Under the pieces are notes generated by a model. The model did not search any database and was not told where the DNA came from. It saw only the letters and a program-made list of their open reading frames with translations. A program made the translations under genes and the position numbers. Shown one piece after another: positions 61,954-64,000 of a DNA stretch of 64,000 nt. The stretch spans positions 277,300 through 341,299 of the forward strand of contig JACATG010000001.1 of the NCBI GenBank assembly GCA_013390905.1, read 5' to 3'. The stretch comes from Marine Group I thaumarchaeote. Its GTDB lineage: Archaea; Thermoproteota; Nitrososphaeria; Nitrososphaerales; Nitrosopumilaceae. Numbering within the stretch: the first letter of the stretch is position 1; each line of letters starts with the position of its first letter.

Positions 61954-62708
61954 ATCAAAAACTCTGATGCATGTTTCCCTTCATCAGTAATTTCAATCCA
62001 ACGTGTTCTACCAATTTTATTCACTTTAACAAATCCCCATTGATTCTCAAGTGCAGAAATTATTCCCTTATCTAAACTAGCAAATGTAGCCTGACTCTCA
62101 TTTTCTGCATTAACTATTATTAGTTTTTTTTCTACAGCAATCTTTGCCATCTCTTTTTTAGATATTCTACCACCACTATCTACAATAATTTTTAGTGCCT
62201 GTATGTGACGGTCTTCGGGTTTTTGTATTTCATATGTTGGAATGTATTCAATATCTTTGATTCCTTTTGAAATTGATTTTCCTGAGAATCCTAGATACTC
62301 TTTTGCCTCGACATAAAATGGATTTACATTCTTATCATCATTGAACATCATAGATGCCATCATACAACCTATTGCTTGAATTTTGGAACCAGATGCTAAA
62401 TTAACTGAAATGAAATTTCCTTTCTCTTGATTAATCAAATTTTTTACTGTTTTGATAATTTGAAAGAGATCTAGTCTGTTATGAAATTCTTTTACAACTT
62501 CTATGTTTAGTTTTTCTAGTTTTGTAGATATTTGTTCGTAAAACTTTACTGCTTTGTCTTGACTTGGATTATCATGTACTAGTAAGATTACTTTGTCCGC
62601 TCGTAGTTTTTTGGCAGGTAATACTATCCTATCTATTTCATAGCCTACAGGGGCAATATGGACACGTAAATTAGGGATTTTAGGCATAATAGTATCTTTA
62701 GTATGCAT
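61950..62708 (-). CDS. CARF-like and winged-helix regulator (DUF6293/HFX_2341 type)
   Basis: The first 150 residues are a Rossmann-like CARF-type domain: VHIAPVGYEIDRIVLPAK near residue 15, with the conserved loop NLASGSKIQAIGCMMASM near 105 that in CARF proteins contacts a cyclic nucleotide. The C-terminal 85 residues are a winged helix (RHIQALKIIVDSGGRISKKEMA, ending RWIEITDEGKHASEFL). This layout is a ligand-responsive regulator. No cas genes or CRISPR array are in the window. An ATG at 62687 (MPKIPNLRV) is an alternative start and would leave the palindrome at 62699-62712 just upstream. Confidence 0.83.
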   Translation of the reverse strand: MHTKDTIMPKIPNLRVHIAPVGYEIDRIVLPAKKLRADKVILLVHDNPSQDKAVKFYEQISTKLEKLNIEVVKEFHNRLDLFQIIKTVKNLINQEKGNFISVNLASGSKIQAIGCMMASMMFNDDKNVNPFYVEAKEYLGFSGKSISKGIKDIEYIPTYEIQKPEDRHIQALKIIVDSGGRISKKEMAKIAVEKKLIIVNAENESQATFASLDKGIISALENQWGFVKVNKIGRTRWIEITDEGKHASEFLI

Positions 62709-62712
62709 ACTA
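62699..62712. promoter_or_regulatory. 14-bp perfect palindrome at the CARF-like gene start
   Basis: TAGTATGCATACTA is its own reverse complement. It covers the longer start codon (62706-62708) or lies 12-25 bases ahead of the shorter one (62687). The divergent small-gene run begins at 62753, so a regulator bound here could control both directions. Autoregulation by the CARF-like protein is the natural guess. Confidence 0.55.
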
Positions 62713-62752
62713 TGGTCATGGTATATAATAATTCTGTCTGCGTAATTCTATC

Positions 62753-62884
62753 ATGAACACAATTACACTATTGCACGAAAGTCATGAGGTGGGTGAAAAC
62801 CCCACACCCCCTACTTTTTTTCCACGAATAATTCGGGAGTTTGATGATCATGATGAACCAATGATTTATGGAGGACATAAATGA
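62753..62884 (+). CDS. Small acidic protein, first gene of a small-gene run
   Basis: ATG at 62753 gives 43 residues (MNTITLLHESHEVGENPTPP...), with a Pro-rich centre and an acidic end (EFDDHDEPMIYGGHK). It ends in ATGA, overlapping the next start by 4 bases. Such strings of tiny overlapping genes are typical of viruses and plasmids. No function can be named. Confidence 0.5.
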   Translation: MNTITLLHESHEVGENPTPPTFFPRIIREFDDHDEPMIYGGHK

Positions 62885-63048
62885 AAATCACAAGAATCCT
62901 TCCAAAGTTTCTTGCAAAAACATACCAAGAAGAAGATTTGAGACGTGTCTCCTACAAATTACAATACCATAAAGAAATGGTAAGAGTACTTGAAAAACTA
63001 GCAATAGAAAATCAAACAGAATTGCAAAGACTGGAGAAATTAAAATGA
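62881..63048 (+). CDS. Small basic helical protein, 55 aa
   Basis: ATG at 62881 opens MKITRILPKFLAKTYQEEDL; the remainder is a Lys/Glu-rich helix with Leu spacing (MVRVLEKLAIENQTELQRLEKLK), probably a short coiled coil. ATGA overlaps join it to the gene before and the gene after. Part of the small-gene run, function unknown. Confidence 0.58.
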   Translation: MKITRILPKFLAKTYQEEDLRRVSYKLQYHKEMVRVLEKLAIENQTELQRLEKLK

Positions 63049-63155
63049 CTATTTTATTTCAAATGAAAAATTTATCATATGATAACAGCATAGAAATTAC
63101 TTTAGCAAATCTAAAAGAAAAGTTGCAAGAATCAAAAGAGAGGAAATGTACATAA
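63045..63155 (+). CDS. Small protein, 36 aa
   Basis: ATG at 63045 (overlapping the previous stop as ATGA) gives MTILFQMKNLSYDNSIEITL and a basic helical end (LKEKLQESKERKCT). The TAATG at 63153-63157 joins it to the next gene. Only its coupled position supports it. Confidence 0.42.
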   Translation: MTILFQMKNLSYDNSIEITLANLKEKLQESKERKCT

Positions 63156-63360
63156 TGCCTTTCTCAACGTGGGTATTGAATGCACACAAAATGATTGATG
63201 TGGAAGTGACCTCCAAAAACTAGAGGCAGATTTGGAATACCACGAACAAAAAGTTCGTCTCATTAATAATGAGTTAGATAGAAAAAATGAAATTTTATCC
63301 ACCGTAATGAGAAGAGCAAAATTGATCAGAAGAGCAAGGGGACAAACAAATGAAAATTAA
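63155..63360 (+). pseudogene. Small coiled-coil gene split by a frameshift
   Basis: ATG at 63155 opens PFSTWVLNAHKMIDVE and then reaches TAG at 63221. From about 63205 another frame reads SDLQKLEADLEYHEQKVRLI and on through NNELDRKNEILSTVMRRAKLIRRARGQ to TAA at 63358, a clear coiled coil with no start of its own. Joining the frames near 63203-63206 by one base gives a single 68-residue protein. It may be a real frameshift mutation, a programmed shift or a sequence error. Confidence 0.5.
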
Positions 63361-63763
63361 AAAATACTACACAATAAAAGAGTGGAGCAAATTCAAGAAA
63401 AACAATTACTTTGACATGCAAGAAATACTGTGTCAGAGATATGATGTAATTCTGACTGATCACAAAACACGAAATGAGAAAATTATCTCCATTCTAAAAA
63501 AATTCAATCAAAGAAACTTTGACAAAGCAATGAAACAGTTCAATAATTTTATGAAAGACTTTGGAAATTCTGTAGACCCACTAACTCGTGAAATTAATAC
63601 TCTTGAAAGAGATACTTCAAGACAAAAGAATAGAGATAACATAGATTTGATTTGGGGGAAAACTCACAATTCCGTGCCTGTATGGTGTTTATCTGATGAT
63701 AATTTTGATTCTCAAACACGACATGAAGCAAATTTAGAGAAAATTTGGGGGAAGAAAAATTGA
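63350..63763 (+). CDS. Hypothetical protein of the small-gene run, 137 aa
   Basis: The protein is polar and helical: KKYYTIKEWSKFKKNNYFDM at the start, then Lys/Asn/Phe-rich helices. A short motif occurs twice, NIDLIWGKTHNS near residue 98 and NLEKIWGKKN at the very end, suggesting a repeated binding element. ATG at 63350 overlaps the end of the preceding coiled-coil frame by 11 bases. I do not recognise the family; composition suggests a viral gene. Confidence 0.62.
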   Translation: MKIKKYYTIKEWSKFKKNNYFDMQEILCQRYDVILTDHKTRNEKIISILKKFNQRNFDKAMKQFNNFMKDFGNSVDPLTREINTLERDTSRQKNRDNIDLIWGKTHNSVPVWCLSDDNFDSQTRHEANLEKIWGKKN

Positions 63764-63903
63764 GGTGTAAAATATGTCAAACTGCACACAGGAATACTGC
63801 AAGACATCAGTCCTGGGACGACCAAGTGTGCAGACTTTGTAGTGGAATATGTGAGTATTTTTTCTGGAATGGGAATTATCTAAAGGAGTATTGGAAAATA
63901 TGA
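63760..63903 (+). CDS. Small zinc-finger protein, 47 aa
   Basis: TTG at 63760 overlaps the previous stop (TTGA) and opens RCKICQTAHRNTARHQSW, followed by CRLCSGICEYFFW. Two CxxC pairs about 24 residues apart with His between them make a zinc knuckle or ribbon. The stop overlaps the next ATG (ATGA). Position and Cys pattern support a real gene. Confidence 0.58.
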   Translation: MRCKICQTAHRNTARHQSWDDQVCRLCSGICEYFFWNGNYLKEYWKI

Positions 63904-64000
63904 CCTGTCCTCAGTGCAGTTCTTCTAATGTTGCAGAGATTTTTTGGGGATTTCCTGGAAACATGGATGAAATTAAAGAAGACTTGAGGAACGGCAGAAT
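63900..64000 (+). CDS. Zinc-ribbon protein, cut off by the window end
   Basis: ATG at 63900 opens MTCPQCSSSNVAEIFWGFPG, then NMDEIKEDLRNGRI and runs off the window. It starts with a CPQC knuckle; the second Cys pair should lie beyond the edge. Small bacterial and archaeal proteins with this layout (CP.C, WG, then an acidic helix, then a Gly-Gly-Cys) are known as uncharacterised zinc ribbons. Confidence 0.6.
   Translation, partial: MTCPQCSSSNVAEIFWGFPGNMDEIKEDLRNGR

Overview
The window is AT-rich archaeal DNA and reads as a chromosome segment of an ammonia-oxidising thaumarchaeon (Nitrososphaerota, Nitrosopumilus-like). The evidence is a class I lysyl-tRNA synthetase, two TATA-binding proteins and a TFB, aIF1, a Sec61-beta subunit, archaeal Elp3, Tsr3, a type II methionine aminopeptidase, an archaeal RNase P RNA, DUF2070, DUF1512, DUF99 and PAC2 proteins, a geranylgeranyl reductase for ether lipids, four coenzyme F420 genes, and many small C2H2 or zinc-ribbon proteins. 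Genes are short-spaced, often overlap by a few bases and often start with GTG or TTG.

Bases 1-16000 are mostly leftward housekeeping genes: lysS-elp3, a basic KPARR-repeat protein, an ArsB/NhaD-type carrier, purM, a PAC2 protein with a small winged-helix regulator, a pmbA-cofH-cofG operon, an HtrA protease and a glycosyltransferase. Bases 16000-24200 mix core genes (tbp1, tbp2, DUF1512, map, tRNA-Pro) with decayed material: an exported protein gene with no good start, the last part of a histidine kinase, and what may be the tail of a response regulator. Bases 24200-41200 hold a large secreted LTD protein, tsr3, an unusual 818-residue solute-binding protein, the DUF2070/sec61-beta/SSSCA1 cluster, aIF1, tfb, cofC-cofD, a secreted Cys-rich protein, the RNase P RNA gene (minus strand), a geranylgeranyl reductase and DUF99. 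Bases 41200-48900 hold two dehydrogenases, zinc-finger proteins, a DsbA-like protein with a membrane partner, an archaeosortase-like protein with Ser at the usual Cys position, DNA polymerase IV, and a membrane protein gene with an early in-frame TAG.

From about 48.9 kb to the end the window is accessory. It starts with a row of direct repeats and a terminase pair whose large subunit stops where the nuclease domain should begin. Next comes a type I restriction operon hsdM-hsdS-hsdR-(YgjP-like peptidase)-hsdS with two specificity subunits. After it is a translationally overlapping pair, an RNase J-like MBL/beta-CASP hydrolase and an Mrr-type nuclease, then a PIN-like protein convergent with a CARF-like/winged-helix regulator. 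The last 1.3 kb is a run of small overlapping genes of viral or plasmid style. I read this as a defence island inside or next to an integrated element. The MBL/Mrr pair, with the PIN-like and CARF-like genes beside it, is the best candidate for an undescribed defence system; the common operator-like repeats around the terminase cassette are the most concrete unexplained DNA signal.
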